Part shown: piece by piece, positions 26,779 to 36,555 of the stretch
Layout: every line of letters begins with the position of its first letter
Position numbering within the stretch: position 1 is the first letter of the stretch
Source: an uncultured Bacteroidales bacterium
GTDB lineage: Bacteria; Bacteroidota; Bacteroidia; Bacteroidales; UBA932
NCBI GenBank assembly: GCA_946415475.1
Contig: CAMKSQ010000003.1
Location: 1-64,000, forward strand
DNA: 64,000 bases
Reading direction: 5' to 3'
Translations under genes and position numbers: made by a program
The notes under the pieces: generated by a model
Database searches by the model: none
Told to the model about the DNA's origin: nothing
The model's input: the letters and a program-made list of their open reading frames with translations, nothing else

Positions 26779-29489
26779 CGGGTTCGGGGCATATCTCCAA
26801 AAATATATTCGTCACGGTTATCCAGCCGATCATCCAAAGGATCCCAGTACCAGGAATCATATACGCAACGGGCAAGTGCATAGGTAACATTCTGTAATCC
26901 TCCACCGGGCTTTACGGCACCATGGGCCGACCAGTAGTTTGAGCCGGTGCCAAAAAGAACCTCAAAAGTTCCTTTTGCCGACAAAGTGGCGATAAAGTCA
27001 ATCTCCGCTTTTGTAGGAAGACGCCAGCGGCCTGCCGGATATCCATCCTCCTGATAGGTGGCACATTTGTATTCGGCCGAACGTTTGGTCACGCCATTAT
27101 AATACTCCAGTCCGCCAAATTTGGAAGCCACACGATAGGAAGGTGCAAGCATGTTTTTTGTCCTGTCAGATTCTTCTGCCGGATAATAGTATTTGAGTAG
27201 ACGGTCGCCATCTTCCTCATTATCAATGAATGCCGGAGCCTCATGAAAATGGGAGACATACTCAAAATCATCTACCGAGCCATCCCAATTGTAATAAGGA
27301 GTATTGGGAACGGCCGTCGAATAAGACTCCTCGCCATTATTCCAGGTTTCCACATACAAAGTGCGGGGGTCTCCAATGACGTAGGGACTGTTGGTAGGCA
27401 ATACCGTAACTACAATATTGTACATATTGCGGTTACCTCCCGTGAAATTGACAATACGCCACTGCATCCACTCCAAATAAGGACGAGCCTCACTACCCGA
27501 ATTGCTGGCACTCCAACTTTTTTTATACGTGTCCCTTAACCGTTTTGCCAGTATACCATAGGGACCGTCATCATTAGCATCATTCTTGTGACGCATTCTG
27601 CGTTCCCCATCCACAAACACATATCCGTTGTGTTCAAAACTCTTCCACGCCCGGACATCCTGCGGATCACCGGAAATATCAATACCCGGCAATTCCAAAT
27701 TGGGGTCCGAATTCTCTTCACCCACAATATACACGGCAGGATACTGAATAATCTTCACCATCTTGGAATATTCCTTCGACGTCGAGGGATCATCGGCATG
27801 TTGCACGGAAAGGAAGATGGTATAAGGAGAATAATCAAATTTCTTATTCTTATAGTCGTTGTTCAGCAGATGATTAAAACGAATGTATGTGGCATTTTTG
27901 GTAAACCAATTAGTCTTTGCTGCATCCGTTTTATACTCAAGGTAGTAGGAACCCTTGGGATAAAGTTTGTCTCCATATTTAATCGGAACCTCATCACCCG
28001 GATCCAGAACCGGACCTCTTGATTGACGGATATATGCCGAGAAATTATCGTTCCACTTGTCCTTATCGGCCTCCGGCTTCTTTCCATAATAAGGCCTGGT
28101 GACGCTCAGGACATCAAACGTAATAGGATGGCTGCTGGTGTAGTTGATGTCTACCGTGGTCTCGTTGTTCAGTTCGTAAAACTTCTGATCATCCGGTTCG
28201 TCAGTCTCTTTATATTCCTTATCAACGGATAAGTAACGCGCATTTCCAATGCTGGCCTGCTTAATCACCACGTTCTTGTCCTGCCAGTAATAGATAAAGA
28301 AATCGATGGGATTCACCGTAACCTCTGCATCATCGGTATCGGCACCCAGCATACCCACGGCAATGTTGTAATGGTACCAGTTATTCCGAAGGAAAGCATT
28401 CTTCCCATCCGGAACCCCTTCCTGCCTGTTCTGGGGAATGATAATCTTATAGTAACAAACCCTTTTCAGATTGTCGGATAAACGAATCCAGGGAAGAACC
28501 AGTTTCAGGTAAGGAACGTGCACATTCTGCCCCGTCCAATACTGAGGATAGGTATATGTGGGATATGTGGTATAATAATCCCCATCTTTATCGAATATCT
28601 GTTTATACGTTTTATCAGTCTGATATTCGTAAAAATACATGGGGTTCTTCTTATAGCTGAAGTGAACGGGGTGGTCCTCCTCATTCGCTTTTAGCTGGTC
28701 TGTATCCACCGGATTACCATCCAGCGTGACACTTTTGACGCCATCTACCAGATAAATATACATTTCCTCTACGGAAGGCCGCCAATCCTCGTAGACGGGG
28801 ACCTCCTCACCGGTCTGCTCATCCAATTGCGTTCGGCCTGTGTCTACGGGAACAATATCATCCACCTTGATGCCTACCGTTAACTTGCAGGCATATCTGG
28901 CTACGGGAACGATCCCTTTGGACACTACCTTGGCTGTACGCCCCCCATCATCTGAAAGCGTCAGCAACTGCAGGCCGCTCATCATGAACTGCATCTGCCG
29001 ATGATTAAACGAGTCTGTCTTTTTCTCAAAGTCAGTAGTCTCCATCACGGAATAAAGACTCTCCAGCGAGAAATCGTCTAAAGCCTCCAACTTTTCACTG
29101 GGGACATTCACCAACGCAAATACCTCGCATTCATCCGTAGGGAAAATCTGGTTGTTCACCTGATTGGAAGTAACTTCAATGCGGAAAGTAAGAACATTGT
29201 TGGTCAATTCGACCCGCTTATGGTAAGGATGCGTAATGGTACGGCCATTCCCCTCAGGATATACAGGATAGAAATAGAAGTCTACCCATTTTACCACGTT
29301 CTCGAAATAGTTATTATCCCCGTCACGAACATCGTCAAGACCCGCCTTGGTCATATCAAGGTCGTCGCAGGACAAAGTGAGTTCAATCACGGGGCCATTC
29401 CACGGCGCAGTCATTTCCCTTTCCTTGGCACAGGAGAGGGAAAGAAGCGGCAGCGTAAGCAGCAACGCATATGCTAAACGACGCATCAC
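26775..29489 (-). CDS. Fimbrial tip-like lipoprotein with DUF1566-like C-terminus
   Basis: A 904-residue lipoprotein (lipobox LLSLSC, Cys20). N-terminal Mfa/Fim-like domain with DMTKAGLDD and VVKWVDFYFYP, a long beta-rich middle, and a distinct C-terminal domain from about residue 790 with AGRWRLPTKAEIDFIATLS, NYWSAHG and ALARCVYD. Those three motifs mark the FISUMP/DUF1566 fold often found at the ends of Bacteroidales surface proteins. It overlaps both neighbours by four bases. A tip adhesin role is likely but unproven. Confidence 0.8.
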   Translation of the reverse strand: MMRRLAYALLLTLPLLSLSCAKEREMTAPWNGPVIELTLSCDDLDMTKAGLDDVRDGDNNYFENVVKWVDFYFYPVYPEGNGRTITHPYHKRVELTNNVLTFRIEVTSNQVNNQIFPTDECEVFALVNVPSEKLEALDDFSLESLYSVMETTDFEKKTDSFNHRQMQFMMSGLQLLTLSDDGGRTAKVVSKGIVPVARYACKLTVGIKVDDIVPVDTGRTQLDEQTGEEVPVYEDWRPSVEEMYIYLVDGVKSVTLDGNPVDTDQLKANEEDHPVHFSYKKNPMYFYEYQTDKTYKQIFDKDGDYYTTYPTYTYPQYWTGQNVHVPYLKLVLPWIRLSDNLKRVCYYKIIIPQNRQEGVPDGKNAFLRNNWYHYNIAVGMLGADTDDAEVTVNPIDFFIYYWQDKNVVIKQASIGNARYLSVDKEYKETDEPDDQKFYELNNETTVDINYTSSHPITFDVLSVTRPYYGKKPEADKDKWNDNFSAYIRQSRGPVLDPGDEVPIKYGDKLYPKGSYYLEYKTDAAKTNWFTKNATYIRFNHLLNNDYKNKKFDYSPYTIFLSVQHADDPSTSKEYSKMVKIIQYPAVYIVGEENSDPNLELPGIDISGDPQDVRAWKSFEHNGYVFVDGERRMRHKNDANDDGPYGILAKRLRDTYKKSWSASNSGSEARPYLEWMQWRIVNFTGGNRNMYNIVVTVLPTNSPYVIGDPRTLYVETWNNGEESYSTAVPNTPYYNWDGSVDDFEYVSHFHEAPAFIDNEEDGDRLLKYYYPAEESDRTKNMLAPSYRVASKFGGLEYYNGVTKRSAEYKCATYQEDGYPAGRWRLPTKAEIDFIATLSAKGTFEVLFGTGSNYWSAHGAVKPGGGLQNVTYALARCVYDSWYWDPLDDRLDNRDEYIFGDMPRTR

Positions 29490-31060
29490 GGCAAGATAAA
29501 AATATAATTCTGATTAATGGCCTCGGAGCCCAACGCTACTTCCTGAGAATTATCCGGCGTATAGACTTTAAAGTCCAGAGAGATGGATTTCCCGTGATAG
29601 GACTCCAGGAACGGCTGTTTGGCATCTACGGAAATGTCTATGCGTCCGTGATTTATCTTGGAGTTGATTTCTGTTGAACTCTGTGTCACTTCAAAACAAT
29701 GCTCGGAGCCATCTACAACACCCTTGACTATTACCTCAATGGTACCATTACTGGGGGTGACGATATTTAAAAAAGCCTTTGCCGGGGTTCCCTCTCTCAT
29801 ATAAACTTTGAAATCATCCGTATCTCCCACCTGTTCAATGGATCTCACGGAAGAAGGATCCACGGTAAGCGGCACGGTAACGCTGGCCGAGGAAGTCAAA
29901 AAGTCAATGTTGTAGATATTCATATCCCACGGGAGGACATTCAAGGAAAGGATGAGGGTTCGGTCGCTGATGAAGTAGCCATACATGGTCCAGGTATGGT
30001 TTCGGGAAAAATCCGGTGTCTTCATGGCGAAGGGTTTGACCCGGGGTTCACCCACTACAACGCCATTCTTCTTCACCTGATAGTACACCTTGCCACTGAG
30101 CGGTTTATCGCTCTCCCGAAGATAATAGGTTGCAGGGCACAGGAGCTTATTCTCCTGTATTGCATCCAGCACCAAACGCTCATAGTCGGCAGCACCGCTT
30201 GCGCCCGAACCGGTATAGGTATAAAGTTCGGGAATAGCGCTGGAAGGAACGTCAGTTGTACTAGGAATCGTAGAGATTATTTCATCCACATAACCTTCGC
30301 TTTCCTTCACATGTAGCCCTCCACCAGAAGAGAATAGATATTCCTGGTTGGGAATGAGGTTATTATCCAGTTCTACGCGCAGCACCTCTATGGACTCTGC
30401 GTCTTCGCCGGTATTGAGCGTCTGGCAAAAGACATAACGCAATTTGGAGACAGCGCGAAGGAGGGTTATCTTGCCCACACTCAACGCGTAGTCCTCACCG
30501 CTAACGGAAAGATTCTCACCCATACCGCTCATAGGAAGGCCGGTCTTGGTCTCTGCGTTTTTCAAGGATTCGGGCGTCACCGGGCTAACCGGGCCGAAAT
30601 AGTTGCCGCCAAACGTTTTCGCCGTCAAGGTTGCATAGTCCACATCTCCCAAGGTGGCGCAGCCAACAGATTTTGAATTGGCCAGGATAAAGATATCCAG
30701 TTTCGGGCGGGGGTTATCCGTGGCAAGCGTACGGTCCACAGAGAATACGTATTTCTTCACGGTTCCAGCCTGCGGCAAGTCGTCCGGATTGGGATGTTCC
30801 TCATCCGGATACTTTTTATACAGGACCTTTTCGTGGTTTTCTCCGTGTTTGAATATCCAAATCTTGAGGTCGTAAATTTCATTTTCCTCATCAATCTCAA
30901 AAGCAACCTCTCCTTCATCTCCCTTGGTGCCGGGAGCCGACGGAATCTCAAGCGTTAAACTGAGTTTAGGAAGTTCCTCCGCCGAAACAACAGGCTCACG
31001 ACGGCAACCGCCAACAAGCAGCGCCGAGAACAAGAATCCTATGATTATGCGGTATTTCAT
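29486..31060 (-). CDS. Minor fimbrial subunit-like lipoprotein
   Basis: A 524-residue lipoprotein (lipobox LLVGGC, Cys19). The N-terminal domain (LSLTLEIPSAPGTKGDEG, IYDLKIWIFKHG, LDIFILANS) is the pattern of FimA/Mfa-type pilin subunits, where the segment before the first cleavage site is removed and replaced by a neighbour's donor strand. The C-terminal half holds further beta strands, the last residues being NQNYIFILP. Six bases separate it from the upstream gene. Probably an accessory or tip-proximal subunit. Confidence 0.78.
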   Translation of the reverse strand: MKYRIIIGFLFSALLVGGCRREPVVSAEELPKLSLTLEIPSAPGTKGDEGEVAFEIDEENEIYDLKIWIFKHGENHEKVLYKKYPDEEHPNPDDLPQAGTVKKYVFSVDRTLATDNPRPKLDIFILANSKSVGCATLGDVDYATLTAKTFGGNYFGPVSPVTPESLKNAETKTGLPMSGMGENLSVSGEDYALSVGKITLLRAVSKLRYVFCQTLNTGEDAESIEVLRVELDNNLIPNQEYLFSSGGGLHVKESEGYVDEIISTIPSTTDVPSSAIPELYTYTGSGASGAADYERLVLDAIQENKLLCPATYYLRESDKPLSGKVYYQVKKNGVVVGEPRVKPFAMKTPDFSRNHTWTMYGYFISDRTLILSLNVLPWDMNIYNIDFLTSSASVTVPLTVDPSSVRSIEQVGDTDDFKVYMREGTPAKAFLNIVTPSNGTIEVIVKGVVDGSEHCFEVTQSSTEINSKINHGRIDISVDAKQPFLESYHGKSISLDFKVYTPDNSQEVALGSEAINQNYIFILP

Positions 31061-31066
31061 CTTTTT

Positions 31067-32986
31067 TTAATCTAGCCAAACCTCCGTCGGAGTAGCCATC
31101 TCCCAGTTCAACTGAGCCAGCACGCCGATAGAAAGTTGAGGTATACCCATATCCGGGATGGCACTGTAGGCATTTTCAAGAGACTTGATGGTAAAATTGA
31201 CGCTGGTAATACGGTCTTGAATGAAGACGCTGTCCAGATCATTTCCATTCTCATCCTTTTGCTTTTCTGATGGAACCTCCAGTAAACCCACCAGATAGAA
31301 ATGATGGCCCGGCATAATACGCCCCTCATCTATACCATAGAAAGTAATATTGGAAGAATTGTTCAGGAACTCCAAACAAACATAAACGCTTTTCTCTTTG
31401 GGCGTTTGGAGAACGAGCGTACGGAATTCAGACGATTTTGTGGCCGTCAGGGAAATACCGGAAATCTGATTGTCGTACAGATAGTACTGACGGGGCTCCG
31501 GGCTGGCGGAAGGGTTATATTCCGGCGTAAAGTCAAAATACTGCGGATACTGTCGGCCGATGATAATCCCGGTAAGAGGGAAAAGCCCCTCTTTAAGCGT
31601 AATCTGTGTATGGTAATTATTATCCAGCAAGTCCTTTTTATCGGCCTTGATGGTCGCCGAAAGCATGCCCACCGCAAACTCCAGAGGGTCTTTCAACGCC
31701 ATAGAGGCTGTCAGATTGGTTACACTCCCGCCATCAGCATAATAGTTCAAGAGAACTTGAGACCAGTCATTACCACTGAGAGAGGCATCCTCCACTTCTT
31801 GATTGGATGTCTGAATAAGTGTGTTGGAACGATAGTAAAGCGACGGAGGAAAACAATAGTCCGACAAAGCAGCAATACCATCCAAACCATTTTGCAAAGG
31901 GACCACATAGCCGGTGGGTGACCAACGAACGGTAGCGGCACCTAAAGGGAGACCCAGATTCTCGGGATATCGTTGGAGGTTCTCGTCCTTGAAGGCAACG
32001 GTATGCGCATCTTCATCAATATCCAAGACATCCTGGTCTGCCAGGTCTTGCATCTTATCCAGAATCTTCTGGCGGAGACCGTTGAATAAATCCTTGTACA
32101 GAAGAGGCGATTCCACTTCCTCCACTATTTTAGTAGCATCGTACGTTACGCCTTCTATTTCCAACTGATACTGAACATCATCTATGCTTTTCAGTTGAAG
32201 AGCCTTGTACAAGGAAGTAAGGAGCACACTTACTCCCGCACCGGAACCAGGGAGAAGACGTCCATCTGCAGTCAGTTGCCGATAGCAGTCACTCAAGTTC
32301 TGATCCCTCAGATTTCCTCCCCAAGGGATAGTAACATCCTTGAATTTTCCTTTATTCCCATAATAAGCCTTCATTGTAAAAGAAGAACCATTCACAATGG
32401 TTGTCAGTACATTGGCAATGGACAACGCTTCTTGAGGGCGATCGGTAGTGGACGCATACATGGGTTCCGGGGAGAAACGCAAATCCCCTGCCGTTGTAAC
32501 ACCACTGCCATCGAAGCCACTTTCGACCAAAGAGCCATAAATCTGTTTGGTCTTTACGGTGTTGTTGTCTACGCTTCCCGACAACCCTTTCCCATAAGCC
32601 AATACCAGGGCTGTCTGTTTGGGAATAGCCTGGTGCATCTCATACAAATGGGCATTATTACCACCTGATGGCTGAAAGCCGGGCAGCTCCAAAGGAAGAG
32701 ACAAAGGTTCGCTGGTTGACTCTACGGCATCTCCGGACTTAGCAAAAGGGATGACATATACTTGATCCAATCCCCGAAAAGAAGCGTCTGTAGGCTTCAT
32801 CTCCGAGATTGTGGACACATTGGCCTTGGTTTGTGGAATAGTTCCAACACGCATGGCAAGGCGTACCCCACACACTTCTTCTCTTACTTCCTTACTAAGA
32901 ACTTTCTCTCTCTCACATGAGACAAACCCTGCCGGTAATAGCATTACCAGCAGACAGGAAAACAATATGCCCCTGAATCTAAGCAT
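31067..32986 (-). CDS. Mfa1-like fimbrial lipoprotein, third paralog
   Basis: A 639-residue lipoprotein (lipobox PAGFVSC, Cys25). It shares with the two larger genes upstream an N-terminal segment naming the same pattern (TKANVSTISEMKPTDASFRG then LDQVYVIPF) and a C-terminus ending IPDMGIPQLSIGVLAQLNWE. These shared ends suggest one pilin family with different middles. Its start overlaps the stop of the anchor gene by one base. Likely a shaft or accessory subunit. Confidence 0.78.
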   Translation of the reverse strand: MLRFRGILFSCLLVMLLPAGFVSCEREKVLSKEVREEVCGVRLAMRVGTIPQTKANVSTISEMKPTDASFRGLDQVYVIPFAKSGDAVESTSEPLSLPLELPGFQPSGGNNAHLYEMHQAIPKQTALVLAYGKGLSGSVDNNTVKTKQIYGSLVESGFDGSGVTTAGDLRFSPEPMYASTTDRPQEALSIANVLTTIVNGSSFTMKAYYGNKGKFKDVTIPWGGNLRDQNLSDCYRQLTADGRLLPGSGAGVSVLLTSLYKALQLKSIDDVQYQLEIEGVTYDATKIVEEVESPLLYKDLFNGLRQKILDKMQDLADQDVLDIDEDAHTVAFKDENLQRYPENLGLPLGAATVRWSPTGYVVPLQNGLDGIAALSDYCFPPSLYYRSNTLIQTSNQEVEDASLSGNDWSQVLLNYYADGGSVTNLTASMALKDPLEFAVGMLSATIKADKKDLLDNNYHTQITLKEGLFPLTGIIIGRQYPQYFDFTPEYNPSASPEPRQYYLYDNQISGISLTATKSSEFRTLVLQTPKEKSVYVCLEFLNNSSNITFYGIDEGRIMPGHHFYLVGLLEVPSEKQKDENGNDLDSVFIQDRITSVNFTIKSLENAYSAIPDMGIPQLSIGVLAQLNWEMATPTEVWLD

Positions 32987-34020
32987 TATAGAACAACAGG
33001 AATCTCAAGGCCGGGTTCCCAATTCAGGGTAACGCTTACGCCGACAGTAGGGTCGTCGGGAGCCAGAGTACCATTGGCATAGGCCCGTGCGCACAACAGA
33101 CGGAACTGGCCAGGCAACAGCTGATTGTGGACCCCCAGAATGTTTTGCGTAATGGTACCGTCGCCCAGGGTGCAATAAACGTACACCTGCCAAAGGGAAT
33201 TGGGGGCGACATCCGTAACAAAGGGATCGTCCCAGTCGATGACAATTTTAGTGGACGGGGCCGGACGGGAAGGGAATGTCACGGCCACAAAACCAACACG
33301 GCCTGGATCTTCAAACTCCAGCTGGTCCGGCTTCACCACCGGGGTATAGTCAAAGTGGTACAGGCTGTCACAAATGTCAAAGCTGGTAGCAAAACCCGTC
33401 ATAAACACCTTTACGTCCTTGATGCCGCTGCCTAGCGTATCAATCAGCACGGAGGACGCACAGTTGGCCATATACAGTTTCACGTCAAACTGCTGGTCGA
33501 TTCCCTCCTTGATGTCCATGGGAAGGCGGGCGGTGAAAAAACCCGTCTTGTGTGAGGTGACGGTATCCTTCACTTGCTGCACCGCACGCAGGGTGTGGCA
33601 ATTGTCGGCCCCCTCAAAGGACAGCAGCGGATTCTGTTCCATGTTGGCCGTTGCAAGGTGCATATAGCGCCGTACCGGTATATATAGGGTATAACTGGAT
33701 TGGTTGGCGTCCATTACGTGACTTTCCCGGTGCAGGAGGACAGAGTCGGCCTGCACGTCGTAAAAGCCCAGGTCGACATCGTGTGCGTGATCGGTGAAGA
33801 CATCCTGCAAGTAGGACTTGATGGCGCCGGCAACATTTACGTCCGTCACCAGCCCCAACTGTGTCTGCAATTCCGTGGTCATGTTGGTGACCAGGCGCAG
33901 CTCATAGTCCAGGGTATAGTCTGTCTCGCAGTCACGCATATCCTCGTCCACCAGGCTGCAGCCGGTGAAGGCTACAGCCAGGAGGATGAAAATACCTGTA
34001 TGACGCAATGCGAAACGCAT
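32986..34020 (-). CDS. FimB/Mfa2-type fimbrial anchor lipoprotein
   Basis: A 344-residue lipoprotein (lipobox VAFTGC, Cys21) with the family opening CSLVDEDMRDCETDYTLDYE. Mfa2/FimB proteins cap the growing fimbria and anchor it in the outer membrane, so the number of copies sets fibre length. Two beta-sandwich domains are expected (about 25-170 and 175-344). It follows the two large Mfa1-like genes, as mfa2 follows mfa1 in Porphyromonas. This is the most secure family call of the operon. Confidence 0.9.
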   Translation of the reverse strand: MRFALRHTGIFILLAVAFTGCSLVDEDMRDCETDYTLDYELRLVTNMTTELQTQLGLVTDVNVAGAIKSYLQDVFTDHAHDVDLGFYDVQADSVLLHRESHVMDANQSSYTLYIPVRRYMHLATANMEQNPLLSFEGADNCHTLRAVQQVKDTVTSHKTGFFTARLPMDIKEGIDQQFDVKLYMANCASSVLIDTLGSGIKDVKVFMTGFATSFDICDSLYHFDYTPVVKPDQLEFEDPGRVGFVAVTFPSRPAPSTKIVIDWDDPFVTDVAPNSLWQVYVYCTLGDGTITQNILGVHNQLLPGQFRLLCARAYANGTLAPDDPTVGVSVTLNWEPGLEIPVVL

Positions 34021-34034
34021 ACAAAACCTATTCG

Positions 34035-36536
34035 TTAGTCACCACCAAGAACCACGTCGAAGGCAAGACCGCTCGTCCATTCCATATCAATGGAAACACC
34101 CAGGGAAATCTGGCTGGAGCGAAGGTCGGGCACGGTCACATAGGCGTGCTTGAGGGCATTCTCGCCGATGATGAGGTTGGCCTTGGTCATATAATCCTGC
34201 ATGAACACGCGAGGAGCGTTGATGGTTTTGCCGGTCGTAAGATTGAAAGGAGGATAGCAATAGTGGTCGCGGCTGAGGTCCTTGAAGTTGTCTCCATTCC
34301 CTTCTCCGGAACGGGCAGACGCCACAGCGGCAGCCAGATCCATCTTACCTACCAGGTAGAAAGTACCCCCTTTACGGATAAGGTTCAATTCACCCCAGAG
34401 GTCCATATCGGTTTTGTTCACCAGTTCCACACCGATGTAAACATCGGACTGTTTGTCGGCCGCCTTGGTATGGTCATAATTGTCCCAGACCATCGTATAG
34501 ATGGGATCGGTATTGGCGGTTACCTTGACAGGGGTAGAACACTTGTCATAAATCATCTTATCAAACGCATTTCCGGTGAAGGAAAGGCCCGAAAACTTAC
34601 CTTCTTCATCTATGGAAATACCCGTATAATCCGTATTGGTAGGTTTGCGGACAAAATCCCACCCCACAACATCGGCCATGCCGCCAACGATGATGCCGGT
34701 TACGAAAATACCCTTGTTTGCATCGGTAAAACTGGTGGGGATTTCCTGGTCGTCCTCCAGCGGGTGCAGCGCATGATTATTATCTTTAAGCGTAGCGGCA
34801 CCATACTTAACGGTAGACTCCAAAAGCGCAGTACCATAGTTGATGTTGTTGATCATGGCAACGCTGCGGGTGTCGGACCGCACACTGGCGTCAACGGAAT
34901 TCCAGCCCGTCCAAGAATCCGTATTCCATTGTGATACGGTGGAAGGATAATCCGAAGATTTCATTTCCTTTGTGGTTACACGGATAGGAGAGTTCCCGAA
35001 GTACATCAGTTCTGCAGGATAGCGGTAGTTGGAAATGGGGAAAGTGACTTCGCCCATACCATAGGCCGGAATATTGGTGGAGTATTCGAAGGTGTCCTCT
35101 TTCTTGATGTCGGGGAAAACATTGCAAATAAGGGCGGCAGCACCTTTAGGAAGGCCCACGTTAAGCGGAAAGCCCTCGTTGTTCTCCGTATAAAAATACT
35201 TTTTACCGCTCTCGTAAGTAGTCGTTTTCTTTTCATCCTGATCCTGGAAGTTAGCCAGCAATACACTGCTGTTTGCATTCCAGTCGGAGGTAGAAGTACA
35301 GGTGGACAGCCTCGCCAAAAGAAGGGCAACATTAATCTGGCCTGTCTCATCCTTGATAAAGTCAGCCTGGCCATCGCTACCGACGGAGAAGAAAAGATGC
35401 ATACGGGATTCGATCTCTTTCGCCAGAAGTTTGGCAATTTGCTCTTGCCAGGTGGTGGGAACCGCACCGGCACCTCTTTCAACCACAGAATACAAGTCAC
35501 GCATCGTACGCAAGACAGCCGTCGCAGAACCCGCACGAATCTCATGCAGGCCAGGTGCGGTCTTCACATCGGTGAGTTCCACATAAGCACGGCCCAGCAC
35601 CTCGCCCAGCGGAGAAAGCGCTACATTTGTTCCGTTTTGCGTCTTGACAATTTCATCGGACTTGGTGGCGTCAGAATCATCATACTCATAACGGTACATT
35701 GTGCCTAACTGCTTCCATGACATCTCGCCTGCGTAATACTGATACTCCAGCCCACCTATCACTTTTTTGTTTCCATCAGCAGGGTTAGGGAATTCTGCAG
35801 CCAGCTGAGCAGCCACCTCCGTGGAAGGAGTGGGCCACCAGAATTTATAGCTCTTGTCCTTGTCGGCAATGGCGGCGTCTGTCCAGAAAGAGGCCTCATT
35901 GACGACACCCGCCGAAAGGAAATAGGTGAGCATACGGGTGAAGAAGTATGCACCCGCGTTAAACGCGGCCGTACTGGCGAGACGGGACTTGAGCGAAAAA
36001 GTCAGGGTGGTAAGATCGTTGGGATTACCAGCTGCGGTAGCTACACCCTGCAGGTCATCGGAATAGGTTTTGAGCGCCTTCCCATACAACACTACGGCAT
36101 TGGTTCCCAGCGGGAGCGCCAACTCCACGGAACGGGAAGCATTACTCTCAGACACCGATTTGGCGCTAAACAAGGTACCCAGATTGAAATCCCTGGTAGC
36201 AGATACTACCTCCACCTCATCCGTTTCTGCATTCTTATGCCTGGGCTTGAATAAAAAATGGCTTCCACCTTCGGCTGCGTACGGCAGGTTATAAGACAGG
36301 ACATGTACGGCGTCCATTCCAAGGAAATCGGAATTGACCTGGGCGAATTCAGCCGTGGTCTTGGTATCCTTACCGGTGTTGGTGGACACGTTCAGGACAA
36401 AATCTGTCTTGACCGTATTTGTCTCGGCGTCAAAATACGGACTGGGAGTAACGGGTTTCTCGACTTCCTTGTTGCAAGCCACCAGTGAAGCAAGCGCGAG
36501 GGCTCCCAAAATGTAAATACTGCGTTTCATATACAT
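34035..36536 (-). CDS. Mfa1-like major fimbrial subunit, second paralog
   Basis: An 833-residue lipoprotein (lipobox LASLVAC, Cys21), longer than the usual Mfa1 of about 560. The N-terminal region has FVLNVSTNTGKDTKTTAEFA and FLGMDAVHVLSYNL, the C-terminus VPDLRSSQISLGVSIDMEW. The same two blocks occur in the gene upstream. In type V pili the lipidated precursor is cut after an Arg or Lys and polymerises by strand exchange, which fits this layout. Likely shaft pilin or an alternative pilin. Confidence 0.85.
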   Translation of the reverse strand: MYMKRSIYILGALALASLVACNKEVEKPVTPSPYFDAETNTVKTDFVLNVSTNTGKDTKTTAEFAQVNSDFLGMDAVHVLSYNLPYAAEGGSHFLFKPRHKNAETDEVEVVSATRDFNLGTLFSAKSVSESNASRSVELALPLGTNAVVLYGKALKTYSDDLQGVATAAGNPNDLTTLTFSLKSRLASTAAFNAGAYFFTRMLTYFLSAGVVNEASFWTDAAIADKDKSYKFWWPTPSTEVAAQLAAEFPNPADGNKKVIGGLEYQYYAGEMSWKQLGTMYRYEYDDSDATKSDEIVKTQNGTNVALSPLGEVLGRAYVELTDVKTAPGLHEIRAGSATAVLRTMRDLYSVVERGAGAVPTTWQEQIAKLLAKEIESRMHLFFSVGSDGQADFIKDETGQINVALLLARLSTCTSTSDWNANSSVLLANFQDQDEKKTTTYESGKKYFYTENNEGFPLNVGLPKGAAALICNVFPDIKKEDTFEYSTNIPAYGMGEVTFPISNYRYPAELMYFGNSPIRVTTKEMKSSDYPSTVSQWNTDSWTGWNSVDASVRSDTRSVAMINNINYGTALLESTVKYGAATLKDNNHALHPLEDDQEIPTSFTDANKGIFVTGIIVGGMADVVGWDFVRKPTNTDYTGISIDEEGKFSGLSFTGNAFDKMIYDKCSTPVKVTANTDPIYTMVWDNYDHTKAADKQSDVYIGVELVNKTDMDLWGELNLIRKGGTFYLVGKMDLAAAVASARSGEGNGDNFKDLSRDHYCYPPFNLTTGKTINAPRVFMQDYMTKANLIIGENALKHAYVTVPDLRSSQISLGVSIDMEWTSGLAFDVVLGGD

Positions 36537-36555
36537 AGATTTTAATTATTATTCA